Shown here: one piece after another, positions 26,489 through 34,497 of the stretch | Numbering within the stretch: the stretch's first letter is position 1 | Layout of the letters: each line of letters begins with the position of its first letter | Source: JBEDUK01 sp963781595 | Lineage (GTDB): Bacteria; Actinomycetota; UBA4738 | NCBI GenBank assembly: GCA_963781595.1 | Contig: CAWAGG010000006.1 | Span: 744,001-808,000 of the forward strand | Direction: 5' to 3' | Length of the DNA stretch: 64,000 bases | Translations under genes and position numbers: made by a program | The notes under the pieces: generated by a model | The model's database searches: none | What the model saw: only the letters and a program-made list of their open reading frames with translations | Told to the model about the DNA's origin: nothing

Positions 26489-26976
26489 GCGAGCCTGCCG
26501 GCGGGCACCCGGCCGAGGCCGATCGAGACGCGCCGGCGAGGATCGTCGAGGTCGGCGGGAAGGACGTCACCGAGCGGGTCGCCGTCGCGGAGTGCACGAT
26601 CGAGATGACGCCGGAGGCGTGTTCGGCCCTCGTCGCCGGCACGCCGAAGGGCGATCCCCTCGAGGCTGCGAAGGTCGCGGGCCTGATGGCCGCGAAGCGG
26701 ACCCCGGAGCTCCTGCCGTTCTGCCATCCGATCGCGCTGACCGGTGCCTCGGTCACCCTCGCTCCGGACGAGGCCACGGGCGCGATCCGCGTCGAGGCGA
26801 CGGTCAAGGCGAACGACCGGACCGGCGTCGAGATGGAGGCCCTGACCGCGGCGGCGGTCGCGGCGCTGTCGCTCTACGACACCGCGAAGGCGTTCGATCG
26901 CGCCGCTCAGATCGGGGGTCTCCGCCTGGTGTCGAAGTCCGGCGGGAAGAGCGGCGACTACCGCGTGGGCAGCTGA
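26485..26976 (+). CDS. moaC: Cyclic pyranopterin monophosphate synthase, CTG start
   Basis: 163 residues, the usual MoaC length. The stretch IVEVGGKDVTERVAVAEC near residue 20 is the conserved MoaC beginning. AAKRTPELLPFCHPI holds the active-site His, and YDTAKAFDR the Asp/Lys pair. MoaC makes cyclic pyranopterin monophosphate in molybdenum cofactor synthesis. From 26488 to 26604 the frame contains no ATG, GTG or TTG. The only start that restores the N-terminus is the CTG at 26485, four bases after GGAGGAG and overlapping the TGA of the moeA gene. The ATG at 26605 would remove about 40 conserved residues. Translation coupled to the upstream gene probably helps this weak start. Confidence 0.88.
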   Translation: MSEPAGGHPAEADRDAPARIVEVGGKDVTERVAVAECTIEMTPEACSALVAGTPKGDPLEAAKVAGLMAAKRTPELLPFCHPIALTGASVTLAPDEATGAIRVEATVKANDRTGVEMEALTAAAVAALSLYDTAKAFDRAAQIGGLRLVSKSGGKSGDYRVGS

Positions 26977-27031
26977 CCGCGGTCGTTCGACCCTCGCGAG
27001 ACCGTCCTCAACAGAAAAAACTCCGCGCTGC

Positions 27032-27060
27032 TTGAACCCCCATATGTTGGGAGCTAGGCT
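27032..27060 (+). promoter_or_regulatory. Promoter-like elements with CCCATATGT repeats
   Basis: TTGAAC (27032-27037) and TAGGCT (27055-27060) are 17 bp apart, a good fit to a sigma-70-type promoter for the GlpR-like gene at 27117. The 9-mer CCCATATGT occurs in the spacer (27039-27047) and again at 27071-27079, 32 bp apart (about three helical turns), which suggests a binding site. Confidence 0.45.
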
Positions 27061-27116
27061 GCGGTTCCAGCCCATATGTAGTGGTCTGTCCGTCGCACCG
27101 CCGCTGGGAGGGCTGG

Positions 27117-27848
27117 ATGCTGGGTTGGCTTTTGGTCGTAGCATTGGTCATCATCTGGGCCATCTTCCTCTTCCCCTTCCTCCGGCGGCGGAGGTCGCCG
27201 GTGACGACCGTGGAGGAGTTCGAACAGAAGATGGACTTCCTAGCTGAAACGAATGTGGCGCATCGGGGCCGGTGGGTGTTGACCCCGCGAAAGGGCGAAC
27301 GCTTCCTCGGCGGCCGCGGGCGCAGCCGCTCCCGCGTGCGCGAACGCCGTCGACAGGTCTTCACGCTGCTCCTCGAGGCGACCGGGCTGGCGCTGCTGAT
27401 CGGGCTGTTCCCGCCGTTCCACGAGATCCTGTACGGGGCCGCGGCGCTCGGCTTCCTGCTCCTCGTCTACACGCTGCTCCTGCTCCGCATCCGCGGGGTC
27501 GAGAGCCATCGGGCCCAGCTTCGGCGTGCCCGGCGCGGCGTGCCCAGCAGGACGCGCACCGCCGACGCCGGCTACGGGTCGCCGGCGATCGCCGCGAACG
27601 GGTACTCGGCCATGCCGGAGTGGGCGACCGCTGGTGGCCGGGCGGCCGCCGGCGCGTCGTACACGGCCAGCGGTCGGAACGGTGCTCGCGTGGACGCCTA
27701 CGTCGACGACTGGGCGACGCCATCCTCGATCCAGGTGCTGGAGGACGACGGCGAGCCGGTCGTCTACGTCGACGACGACGTCCACATCGTCGTGCACCGG
27801 TCCGAGGAGTTCGACCTGCGAGGGCTCCGGGCCGCGGTCGCCCGGTAA
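27117..27848 (+). CDS. glpR: GlpR/SepX-like divisome membrane protein
   Basis: 243 residues. One N-terminal membrane helix (LGWLLVVALVIIWAIFLFPFL) runs into a basic RRRR. A cytoplasmic loop follows, then Arg-rich RSRSRVRERRRQ, a membrane hairpin (about 82-125) and a long C-terminal cytoplasmic part with acidic VLEDDGEPVVYVDDD. This pattern matches GlpR of Corynebacterium and SepX of Streptomyces, membrane partners in cell division encoded near galU and glp. Assignment rests on architecture and gene order. ATG 27117 is preceded by GGGAGGG; the GTG at 27081 is an unlikely earlier start. Confidence 0.65.
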   Translation: MLGWLLVVALVIIWAIFLFPFLRRRRSPVTTVEEFEQKMDFLAETNVAHRGRWVLTPRKGERFLGGRGRSRSRVRERRRQVFTLLLEATGLALLIGLFPPFHEILYGAAALGFLLLVYTLLLLRIRGVESHRAQLRRARRGVPSRTRTADAGYGSPAIAANGYSAMPEWATAGGRAAAGASYTASGRNGARVDAYVDDWATPSSIQVLEDDGEPVVYVDDDVHIVVHRSEEFDLRGLRAAVAR

Positions 27849-27889
27849 CGCCGGGCGTCTCGTCCGCATCGGCCCGCCGGTCGCACGCC

Positions 27890-28525
27890 GTGAACCTCTC
27901 CTCGATCTCCCAGGACCTCCGCGCGAGGTTCGACGCGAAGATGTCGGCGCGCGAAGAGGCGCTCGCCGCCTCCCGGCGTTCGATCCGCGCCTCAGCGAAC
28001 GCGATCCGGGCGATCCATCGCGGGGACCTCGACGAAGCGCATCGGCTGATGAACGAATCGCGGACCGCGCTCGACGCGGCCCGCCGGGCCTCGCGCGAGG
28101 AGCAGCCCGACATCTACTTCGCCGGGTTCGTCCAGGACGCGCAGAAGGAGTACGCCGAGGCGCGCCTGACGGAGGTGGTCATCGCGGGCGGCGAGCCGCC
28201 CTCTGCCGAGGAGCTGGAGGTCGAGATCGCGCCGTACCTGAACGGGCTGTCCGAGGTGATCGGCGAGGGCCGCCGCGCGATCCTGGACCTCCTGCGCCGG
28301 GGCGAGGTCGCGGCCGGCGAACGGATCCTCGCGGCGATGGACGACATCTACGCGTTACTGGTCACGGTCGACTACCCCGACGCGATCACGGGGAACCTTC
28401 GCCGGAGCACCGACGTCGCCCGCGGCATCCTGGAGAAGACGCGAGGCGACCTGACGATGTCGCTCGTGCAGGGGGATCTGCGCGACGCCCTGGACCGGCA
28501 CGCCCGCGAGCTGCGCGGCGGCTGA
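27890..28525 (+). CDS. Translin-family-like helical protein
   Basis: 211 residues, all helical, without signal or membrane helix. The segments SRRSIRASANAIRAIHRGDLDEA near 28, FVQDAQKEYAEA near 78, and VDYPDAITGNLRRSTDVARGILEKTRGDLT at the end (with its TRGDLT close) agree closely with archaeal translin-like proteins (COG2178 type). Translin family members bind single-stranded nucleic acid and form ring-like oligomers; some cut RNA when paired with TRAX. The GTG at 27890 has no clear ribosome site. It is convergent with the isomerase gene (15-bp gap) and follows the GlpR-like gene by 41 bp, so coexpression is likely. Bacterial members are less common than archaeal ones. Confidence 0.72.
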   Translation: MNLSSISQDLRARFDAKMSAREEALAASRRSIRASANAIRAIHRGDLDEAHRLMNESRTALDAARRASREEQPDIYFAGFVQDAQKEYAEARLTEVVIAGGEPPSAEELEVEIAPYLNGLSEVIGEGRRAILDLLRRGEVAAGERILAAMDDIYALLVTVDYPDAITGNLRRSTDVARGILEKTRGDLTMSLVQGDLRDALDRHARELRGG

Positions 28526-28540
28526 GCTCTACGCGCGCCG

Positions 28541-29353
28541 CTACACCAGGCGGACCTTCGACAGGAACGCCCTCGCGAGCTCGTGGTCGCCCGAGATCGT
28601 CAACCCACCTGACGATTCGAGTTCGTCGAAACCTCCCGCTCGTCCCGCCGCGGCCATGATCAGCGGCGTCGCCGCGACCGAGACCCGGGCGTCGACGGGT
28701 TCGTCGCCGTCGATCGGGCCCGCTCGGCCGGTCCCGAGGTCGTAGAGCCACTCGGGCAGCGGTTCGCCGATCACCGTGATCGCGACGCGGCCGGTTCGAC
28801 CGAGCAGCTCCGGCATCGTGTCGTAGGGCAGGATCGCCAGGATCATCTCCGCGATCCCGGTCGCGTCCACGTCGTCGTCTGGCAGCTGGAGCGCCCGACG
28901 GATGTCCTGGCGATGGACGAACTCGTCGTACGCGCGCGTCCACACGGCGAACGCGCCGGGCACCTTCCCCCAGATCGTCGGGATGCGGACGCGGTAGAGC
29001 TGAACCGGGAGCAGGCGCATCTGGCGTTCGAACCGCCTGCCCCAGGCCTCGAGCCCGGCCAACAGCTCCGGGACCGGTCGATCGGCCCAGGACCGGACCG
29101 CGCGGTCGTTCCAGCGTTCGATCCGGTCGGTGCCGTGGCCCAGGATCTGCACGACGACGGCACCCGTGACGCTGGCGCGGTCCAGGGTGATGAGGTGGGC
29201 GACCACCTCGCGCACCCGCCACCCTGGGACCGCCGGTGCGTCGAACGCCTCCGGTGGCTGGGTGCCCAGGAACGCGATCGTTCGGCGCCGTTCGTTCCGG
29301 ATCGAACGCAGGATCTCGTGCTTCGACGGCGCCGGGGCGGCGAGGGGGCTCAC
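28541..29353 (-). CDS. Maleylpyruvate isomerase-family, mycothiol-dependent enzyme
   Basis: 270 residues of the DinB-like four-helix bundle plus a C-terminal domain. VPGWRVREVVAHLITLDR near 43 holds the first metal His (AHL), and the WTRAYDEFVHRQDIRRAL stretch near 140 supplies HRQDIR. These are the metal ligands of the TIGR03083 family. The C-terminal part (DARVSVAATPLIMAAAG) is the SCP2-like region often attached. Such enzymes use mycothiol in isomerase or transferase reactions, hence typical of actinobacteria; the substrate here is unknown. It starts at GTG 29353 and is followed 15 bp later by the convergent translin-like gene. Confidence 0.85.
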   Translation of the reverse strand: MSPLAAPAPSKHEILRSIRNERRRTIAFLGTQPPEAFDAPAVPGWRVREVVAHLITLDRASVTGAVVVQILGHGTDRIERWNDRAVRSWADRPVPELLAGLEAWGRRFERQMRLLPVQLYRVRIPTIWGKVPGAFAVWTRAYDEFVHRQDIRRALQLPDDDVDATGIAEMILAILPYDTMPELLGRTGRVAITVIGEPLPEWLYDLGTGRAGPIDGDEPVDARVSVAATPLIMAAAGRAGGFDELESSGGLTISGDHELARAFLSKVRLV

Positions 29354-29363
29354 CGGAACGCCA

Positions 29364-29684
29364 TCAAGGGGTCGGCGCCGTCCGCGGTGGCTCCGGTGGG
29401 GGCGTCGGCGGTGACTGTCGCGGTTCGGGAGGCGGGCTCGGAGGATCCCCGCCGAGCAGCACGGTTCGACGTTCGACGAACTCCTCCCGGCTGATCTCGC
29501 CGCGGGCGTACCGCTCCTCGAGCACGTCCAGCGCCGGCGGACGTCGCGGTGCAGGTGGGGGGCCGGCGTCGCGATCCCGCCGGACGAGCGTGGCGATCAG
29601 CCAGACGACGCCGATCCAGAACAGGACGAACACGACGAAGCTGAACAGGGCCCATAGGCCGCCGCCGCCGTGCCACACCCACAT
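29364..29684 (-). CDS. SHOCT-domain membrane protein
   Basis: 106 residues. An N-terminal helix (LWALFSFVVFVLFWIGVVWLI) anchors the protein; a basic RRDRDAG segment and a Pro-rich linker follow. Residues about 52-75 (LDVLEERYARGEISREEF) form a SHOCT domain, a short C-terminal helical motif thought to mediate oligomerisation. The tail is Pro-rich (PPSPPPEP). It is three bases downstream of the PspC gene, which also ends in a SHOCT segment, so the two are probably one operon and may interact. Confidence 0.85.
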   Translation of the reverse strand: MWVWHGGGGLWALFSFVVFVLFWIGVVWLIATLVRRDRDAGPPPAPRRPPALDVLEERYARGEISREEFVERRTVLLGGDPPSPPPEPRQSPPTPPPEPPRTAPTP

Positions 29685-29687
29685 CGC

Positions 29688-30002
29688 TCAGCCCGACAGA
29701 TCCGACCGGATGCGCGCCAGCTCCTCGGCCGTGATCTCCCCGCGCGCGTACCGCTCCTCGGCGATGCGCAGGGCGTCGGACGGCTCGGCGGCGCCGCTCG
29801 GCAACTGTGGCGCGACCGACGAGGCCTTCGGCACCGCGATCCACATCACGACGTAGGCGATGAGTCCCGGGCCCATCAGGGCCAAGACCACGGCCGCGAC
29901 CCGCACGAGCGTCGGGTCCATGTCGAAGTACTCCGCGAGCCCGCCGCAGACGCCGGCGATCTTCCGGTCCGTCTCGGATCGGGTGAGTCGTTTCGTCGCC
30001 AT
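29688..30002 (-). CDS. PspC-domain protein with C-terminal SHOCT motif
   Basis: 104 residues. Residues 1-60 form a PspC domain (RSETDRKIAGVCGGLAEYFD, then the membrane segment VRVAAVVLALMGPGLIAYVVMWIAVP). A SHOCT motif (IAEERYARGEITAEELARIRSDL) ends the protein. PspC proteins sit in the inner membrane and respond to envelope stress in the phage-shock system. The SHOCT tail is nearly the same as in the next gene (EERYARGEI in both). The ATG at 30002 is followed at once by conserved sequence. The tRNA-Ala gene lies upstream on the other strand. Confidence 0.9.
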   Translation of the reverse strand: MATKRLTRSETDRKIAGVCGGLAEYFDMDPTLVRVAAVVLALMGPGLIAYVVMWIAVPKASSVAPQLPSGAAEPSDALRIAEERYARGEITAEELARIRSDLSG

Positions 30003-30105
30003 GGGGCCATGGTGAGGCCCGCTCCGAGGTTCGTCAAAGCCGAAGGGCCTGGCGCGGGCGCGGCCGTTCGGCCGTCGATGCTCTGGTACGCTGGCCGACC
30101 TGACC

Positions 30106-30177
30106 GGGGGTGTAGCTCAGGGGTAGAGCGCTGCCTTCGCACGGCAGAGGTCAGGGGTTCAATTCCCCTCACCTCCA
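30106..30177 (+). tRNA. tRNA-Ala (CGC)
   Basis: A complete cloverleaf. The 7-bp acceptor GGGGGTG pairs with CACCTCC (one G-T), there is a D arm GTAGCTC..AGAGC, anticodon stem CTGCC/GGCAG with loop TTCGCAC giving anticodon CGC, and a T arm AGGGGTTCAATTCCCC. The discriminator is A. The 3' CCA is not encoded (CCG follows). Confidence 0.95.
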
Positions 30178-30369
30178 CCGGTATCTGCGCAGGTGAAGCG
30201 CTGCTCGGTACGCGCCGAGACGTTCCTGGGACGCCGGCGCCGACCGGCCCAGAGGTCTCTGGCCGCAGGACGCCGTCCGGACGCGGCCGTCAGGCTCCGT
30301 GCTCGGCGCCAAGGGTGGGTTCGATGCGATGCCAGCCGGCGTCGGGCCGACGTGGCCTAGGCTTGCGCC

Positions 30370-30915
30370 GTGGATCCGTCCGAACCAAGAGCGGTCCTGA
30401 TCACGGGCGTTTACGGCTCCGGGAAGAGCTCGGTGGGGGCCGAGATCGCGTACGTCCTTCAGGAGCGGAACGAACCGTACGCGCTGCTGGACCTCGACTA
30501 CCTCGGATGGGCGGACGCCGGGGACGGCCCCGGGGCCGGCGACCACGACGGCCCCGGACACATGACCGCGGACCCGATGATGCTTCGGAACCTGGACTCG
30601 GTCGTGTCGAACTACCGGCATGCCGGGATCCGGTGGTTCGTCGTGGCGGGGTTCGTGCGTGACCGAGCCGAACTGGGTCTGATCCGCGACGTCCTCGACA
30701 TGCCCCTGGAGGTCGTCCGGCTCGAGGTTCCGCACGAGGAGGTCGAGCGCCGACTGGCGACGGACGTCACGACCGAGCGGCGCGACGACCTCCGGGTGGC
30801 GGCGGAGCAGATCGCCGCAGCCGAGGGCGTCGGTGTCGAGGACCTGGCCTTGACGAACGACGGCTCCGTGCCATCGCTGGCAGCGCAGATCGTGGCGTGG
30901 CTCGGCTGGTTCTGA
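30370..30915 (+). CDS. P-loop kinase-like protein
   Basis: 181 residues. A Walker A motif GVYGSGKSS begins at residue 13, preceded by a beta strand AVLITG. An Asp-rich segment LLDLDYLGWAD near 40 resembles the substrate loop of small nucleotide or sugar kinases, and EVERRLATDVTTERR near 123 looks like a lid. It could be an adenylylsulfate- or shikimate-kinase-like enzyme but no substrate motif is diagnostic. GTG 30370 is used; there is no strong ribosome site. It stands alone between the tRNA and the convergent metalloprotease. Confidence 0.75.
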   Translation: MDPSEPRAVLITGVYGSGKSSVGAEIAYVLQERNEPYALLDLDYLGWADAGDGPGAGDHDGPGHMTADPMMLRNLDSVVSNYRHAGIRWFVVAGFVRDRAELGLIRDVLDMPLEVVRLEVPHEEVERRLATDVTTERRDDLRVAAEQIAAAEGVGVEDLALTNDGSVPSLAAQIVAWLGWF

Positions 30916-31054
30916 CGGACCGACAACGGCACGTCCACCAGGCTCACGCGTCACGAGGCGTCACGGCCGGGTCGTGAGATCCGCGAGGGGCCCGCGGACC
31001 CGCCGGTCGGTCTCGTCGCGGATCGGGCGCACCTCCTCGAGGGACTTCCGGCCG

Positions 31055-32011
31055 CTACTTCCCCCTGCGGAACAGGTCGTACTGCTGCTCCATGCGCGTG
31101 AACTGCCCCGGCGTGAACTCGTTCATGCACGAGTCGTAGGTGTAGTCCATGAAGTTCCTGATGGGGTCCTTGCCCTTCTGCGGGCACGTGTCGCTACCGG
31201 TCGGGCACTCGAACGCCGGCTGCTTCTCGTACGGCGTGTCCTTCACCATGTCGCCGGGCTTCACGCAGCCGCCCTGGAACGTGTGGTACAGGCCCATCCA
31301 GTGCCCGACCTCGTGCGTCGCGGTGTCGCCCTCGTCGTAGTTCGGTGTGCTGCCGCCAGGAACCGAGCTGAACAGGATCACGACGCCGTCGTTGGTCGGG
31401 TTCGACCGGTAGTCAGACGGGAACGTGGCCCATCCGAGCAGGCCGCCGCCGAGGTTCGCCGTGTAGATGTTCAGGTCGTCGGCGCTGCCCTGCCGCAGGG
31501 CCGACTTGGCCTGCTGCTCCGCGAGGGAACCAGGCACCATCGTGTACCAGCCGGCGTTCTTCGTCCGGTCGACGTTCGACAGCACGAACGTCCATCCGCC
31601 GGACGCGTACGCGGCGTTCAGTACGTGCATCTGGTCCTTGATCTGGGACTTCGGGATGTTGCCTTTCCCCAGGCCCGAGCCGTCGTTGATCACGTGGAAA
31701 TGAACCTTGATCTTGCCGCCGGCCTTCTGGGGCTCGTGAGCCCGGGGCAGGGTGCCCGCGGCGAGCCTCGCCAGCTCGCGCCGGTACGCGGCGTCGGTGT
31801 TCGGTTCGACGATGCCACCCTGGGTCGTCCGCAGGCCGGACGCGGTCGAGAGACCACCCACGCTCGGACACGCGCGCGCGCCGTGGACACCCGTTGACGC
31901 GAGCGTCATCGCGGGCGCCGAAGGCACGGCGATGAACAGGGCGGCGGCGGCGGCGGCGGCGAGCAGCCCGCCCTTCACCAGACGCCGTTGACGTCGAACA
32001 GCGATACCCAT
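31055..32011 (-). CDS. Secreted M43-like zinc metalloprotease
   Basis: 318 residues. A signal peptide with basic start (RRQRRLVKGG) and Ala-rich core ends near residue 34. The mature part carries HEVGHWMGLYH (His233, Glu234, His237, His243), the HExxHxxGxxH zinc site, then a C-terminal DYTYDSCMNEFTPGQ with the Met-turn region (NFMDYT). This order and the Cys-rich tail match M43 (pappalysin/cytophagalysin) proteases, which cut extracellular proteins. The first 60 mature residues could be a short pro-region. ATG 32011 has GGGGGTC upstream. It is divergent from the response regulator. Confidence 0.9.
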   Translation of the reverse strand: MGIAVRRQRRLVKGGLLAAAAAAALFIAVPSAPAMTLASTGVHGARACPSVGGLSTASGLRTTQGGIVEPNTDAAYRRELARLAAGTLPRAHEPQKAGGKIKVHFHVINDGSGLGKGNIPKSQIKDQMHVLNAAYASGGWTFVLSNVDRTKNAGWYTMVPGSLAEQQAKSALRQGSADDLNIYTANLGGGLLGWATFPSDYRSNPTNDGVVILFSSVPGGSTPNYDEGDTATHEVGHWMGLYHTFQGGCVKPGDMVKDTPYEKQPAFECPTGSDTCPQKGKDPIRNFMDYTYDSCMNEFTPGQFTRMEQQYDLFRRGK

Positions 32012-32234
32012 CGAGCGACCCCCATTCTGATGCGTCCGCGCGGCCGGAACCCCCCGTTCCGAACCGAGAGCATAGGCGTAGCGTGCCGCCGGTCGCCCGC
32101 GGGGCAGCATCACCGGTTCCGGCTGTGCCTAGCTCGCTCCGAGGCGGCTCTCAGCTTCCTCCCAGACTCGGCCCATACGGTCGCCACCGACGAGATGCGC
32201 CTCGTGCGCCGAACCGGTTGGGGGGTCGAAACGG

Positions 32235-32939
32235 ATGGACGTAGCGACGCAGGACGCGACCCGGATCCTGGTGGTCGACGACGAGGAGAACATCACCGAC
32301 CTCTTGGCGACGGCGCTCCGCTACGAGCGGTTCGACGTGGACGTCGCGCACACGGGACGCGAGGCGATGACCGCCGTGACCGCGTTCCGTCCCCATCTGA
32401 TCGTCCTGGACGTGATGCTGCCGGACTGGGACGGATTCGACGTCGCCCGCCGGCTCGGTGACCGGCGCGAACGGGTCCCGATCCTGTTCCTCACGGCCCG
32501 CGACGGCACGGAGGACCGGGTGCGCGGCCTGACCCTGGGCGGCGACGACTACGTGCCGAAGCCGTTCAGCATCGAGGAGCTGATCGCCCGGATCCGCGCG
32601 ATCCTGCGGCGGACGGAGGGCACGGCCGAGGATTCGGCGAAGCTCGTGTTCACCGACCTCGAGATGGACGACGACCTGCACCAGGTCTGGCGCGGCGGCC
32701 GGGCGATCGAGCTGACGGCCACGGAGTACAAGCTCCTGCGGTACCTCATGGTCAACGCACCGCGCGTGCTGTCGAAGTCGCAGATCCTCGACCACGTGTG
32801 GAACTACGACTTCGGCGGCGAAGCGAACATCGTCGAGACCTACATCAGCTACCTGCGGAAGAAGGTCGATCGCGACGCCCCGCCGTTGATCCACACGGTC
32901 CGGGGGGTTGGGTACTGCCTGCGCGAGACGGCCCGGTGA
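32235..32939 (+). CDS. OmpR/PhoB-family response regulator
   Basis: 234 residues. A receiver domain (about 10-122) has the acidic pocket DDEEN at 15-19, phosphoacceptor Asp59 in IVLDVMLP, the Thr/Ser region LTARD and Lys near 110 in PKPF. A winged-helix DNA-binding domain (about 135-232) ends in VRGVGYCL, typical of OmpR-type regulators. It is four bases upstream of the histidine kinase and is surely its partner. The downstream membrane/ApbE genes are likely part of the same transcript. Target genes are not visible from the sequence. Confidence 0.96.
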   Translation: MDVATQDATRILVVDDEENITDLLATALRYERFDVDVAHTGREAMTAVTAFRPHLIVLDVMLPDWDGFDVARRLGDRRERVPILFLTARDGTEDRVRGLTLGGDDYVPKPFSIEELIARIRAILRRTEGTAEDSAKLVFTDLEMDDDLHQVWRGGRAIELTATEYKLLRYLMVNAPRVLSKSQILDHVWNYDFGGEANIVETYISYLRKKVDRDAPPLIHTVRGVGYCLRETAR

Positions 32940-32943
32940 GCCC

Positions 32944-34497
32944 GTGTCGCTCCGTCTGAAGCTGCCGTTGGTCCTGATCGGCCTGGTGATCGTGGGGCTC
33001 GCGGTCGCCGGGTTCACGACCTATACGGCCTTGCGATCGTTCCTGATCCAGCGCGTGGACCAGCAGTTGGCGTCCGGGGGCGGGTTCGTGCTCGGCGCCT
33101 TGGACAACCCGGGCGACGGCGATGGAGACGGCGGGCCCTCGGGTCACTTCGGCGCGCAACCGCTGCCGCCGGGGACGTTCGCGGAGGTGCTGGACGCCAA
33201 CGGCAACGTGATCGCCGGCCCCGTCTTCCTGTTCGGCGTCACGAACCAGCCCGCGCCCGAGCTGCCCTCGCCGCTCCCGCCGGCCGGTGAGCACGGATCC
33301 TCGCCGATCACGGTCGGATCGGTGGACGGTTCGCTACGGTACCGGGTCGTCGTGCAGGACGTCCTGATCCGCAACACCGGCGCGCACGGGACCCTGGTGA
33401 TCGCGGTTCCGCTGTCGGACATCGACCAGACGCTGAACCGATTGCGGCTGATCGAGGGGATCGCCGCCGCCGCGGTGCTGGTGATCCTGGGGCTCCTGTC
33501 GTGGTGGATCGTGCGCCGCGAGCTCCGGCCACTGGACGAGATGGGTGAGACCGCTGGCGCGATCGCGGCCGGCGATCTCTCCCGCCGGGTCCCGCAGGAG
33601 GATCCCCGCACGGAGGTCGGGCAGCTCGGGGTCGCCCTGAACGCGATGCTCGCGCAGATCGAGGAGGCGTTCGCCGAACGCAAGGCGTCCGAGGACCGGC
33701 TCCGGCGGTTCCTCGCCGACGCGTCGCACGAGCTGCGGACGCCACTGACCTCGATCCGGGGGTACGCGGAGCTCTTCCGGCGAGGGGCCAGCGAACGCCA
33801 GGAGGACCTTGAGAAGTCGATGCGCCGGATCGAGGACGAATCCGCGCGCATGGGCGTGCTGGTCGAAGACCTGCTCCTGCTCGCGCGGCTGGATCAGAAC
33901 CGAGCGCTGGAGCTGGAGCGGTTCGACCTGGCTGCGCTCGCGGCCGACGCGGTGGAGGACGCGCGCGCCACGGACCCGGCCCGCGCCATCACCCTGGAGA
34001 CCCCGGGCGAGGTCATGGTCGTGGCCGACGAGGCCCGCTTCCGACAGGTCGCGATGAACCTGCTGTCGAACGCGCTGTTCCATACCCCCTCGGAGACGCC
34101 CGTGACGGTCCGGATCGCGTTGGAGGAGGAGGACGCGGTCCTGGAGGTGGCGGACCGCGGGCCCGGGCTCTCACCGGACCAGGTGCAGCGCGCGTTCGAA
34201 CCCTTCTTCCGTTCGGATCCGTCTCGCGACCGCGCGACGGGCGGCGCCGGGCTGGGGCTCTCGATCGTGGCTGCGATCGCCGAGGCCCACGGCGGCGCGG
34301 TCGCCGTCGTCGAGACGCCGGGCGGCGGGGCGACGTTCCGGGTCACGATCCCCGCCGCGGGGCGTGCTCCGGCGGATGGAGCGACCGCATGGTCCACAGC
34401 CGATCCTCAGCCGGACGGCAGGGACCGTTCAGCCGAGGAGCCAAGGATCGCCGTCGACGTGACCGAGACGACGAACCCACAGGGAGGTCGAGGATGA
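32944..34497 (+). CDS. Sensor histidine kinase
   Basis: 517 residues. Two membrane helices (about 7-28, and AAAVLVILGLLSWWIV near 180) enclose an extracytoplasmic sensor region rich in Pro/Gly. A HAMP domain follows (about 195-250). HisKA has phosphoacceptor His262 in DASHELRTP. HATPase_c has the N box NLLSNALFH, the G1 box DRGPGL and G2 GGAGLGLSI near 440. It phosphorylates the response regulator upstream. GTG 32944 was chosen because the membrane segment begins directly after it and the response regulator stop is four bases before. The sensed signal is unknown. Its stop overlaps the next gene (ATGA). Confidence 0.95.
   Translation: MSLRLKLPLVLIGLVIVGLAVAGFTTYTALRSFLIQRVDQQLASGGGFVLGALDNPGDGDGDGGPSGHFGAQPLPPGTFAEVLDANGNVIAGPVFLFGVTNQPAPELPSPLPPAGEHGSSPITVGSVDGSLRYRVVVQDVLIRNTGAHGTLVIAVPLSDIDQTLNRLRLIEGIAAAAVLVILGLLSWWIVRRELRPLDEMGETAGAIAAGDLSRRVPQEDPRTEVGQLGVALNAMLAQIEEAFAERKASEDRLRRFLADASHELRTPLTSIRGYAELFRRGASERQEDLEKSMRRIEDESARMGVLVEDLLLLARLDQNRALELERFDLAALAADAVEDARATDPARAITLETPGEVMVVADEARFRQVAMNLLSNALFHTPSETPVTVRIALEEEDAVLEVADRGPGLSPDQVQRAFEPFFRSDPSRDRATGGAGLGLSIVAAIAEAHGGAVAVVETPGGGATFRVTIPAAGRAPADGATAWSTADPQPDGRDRSAEEPRIAVDVTETTNPQGGRG

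Noticed and set aside
30106..30915. tRNA-Ala as an attachment site for an integrated element
   Set aside because: There is no integrase, no repeat of the tRNA 3' end was noticed, and the genes on both sides look chromosomal.
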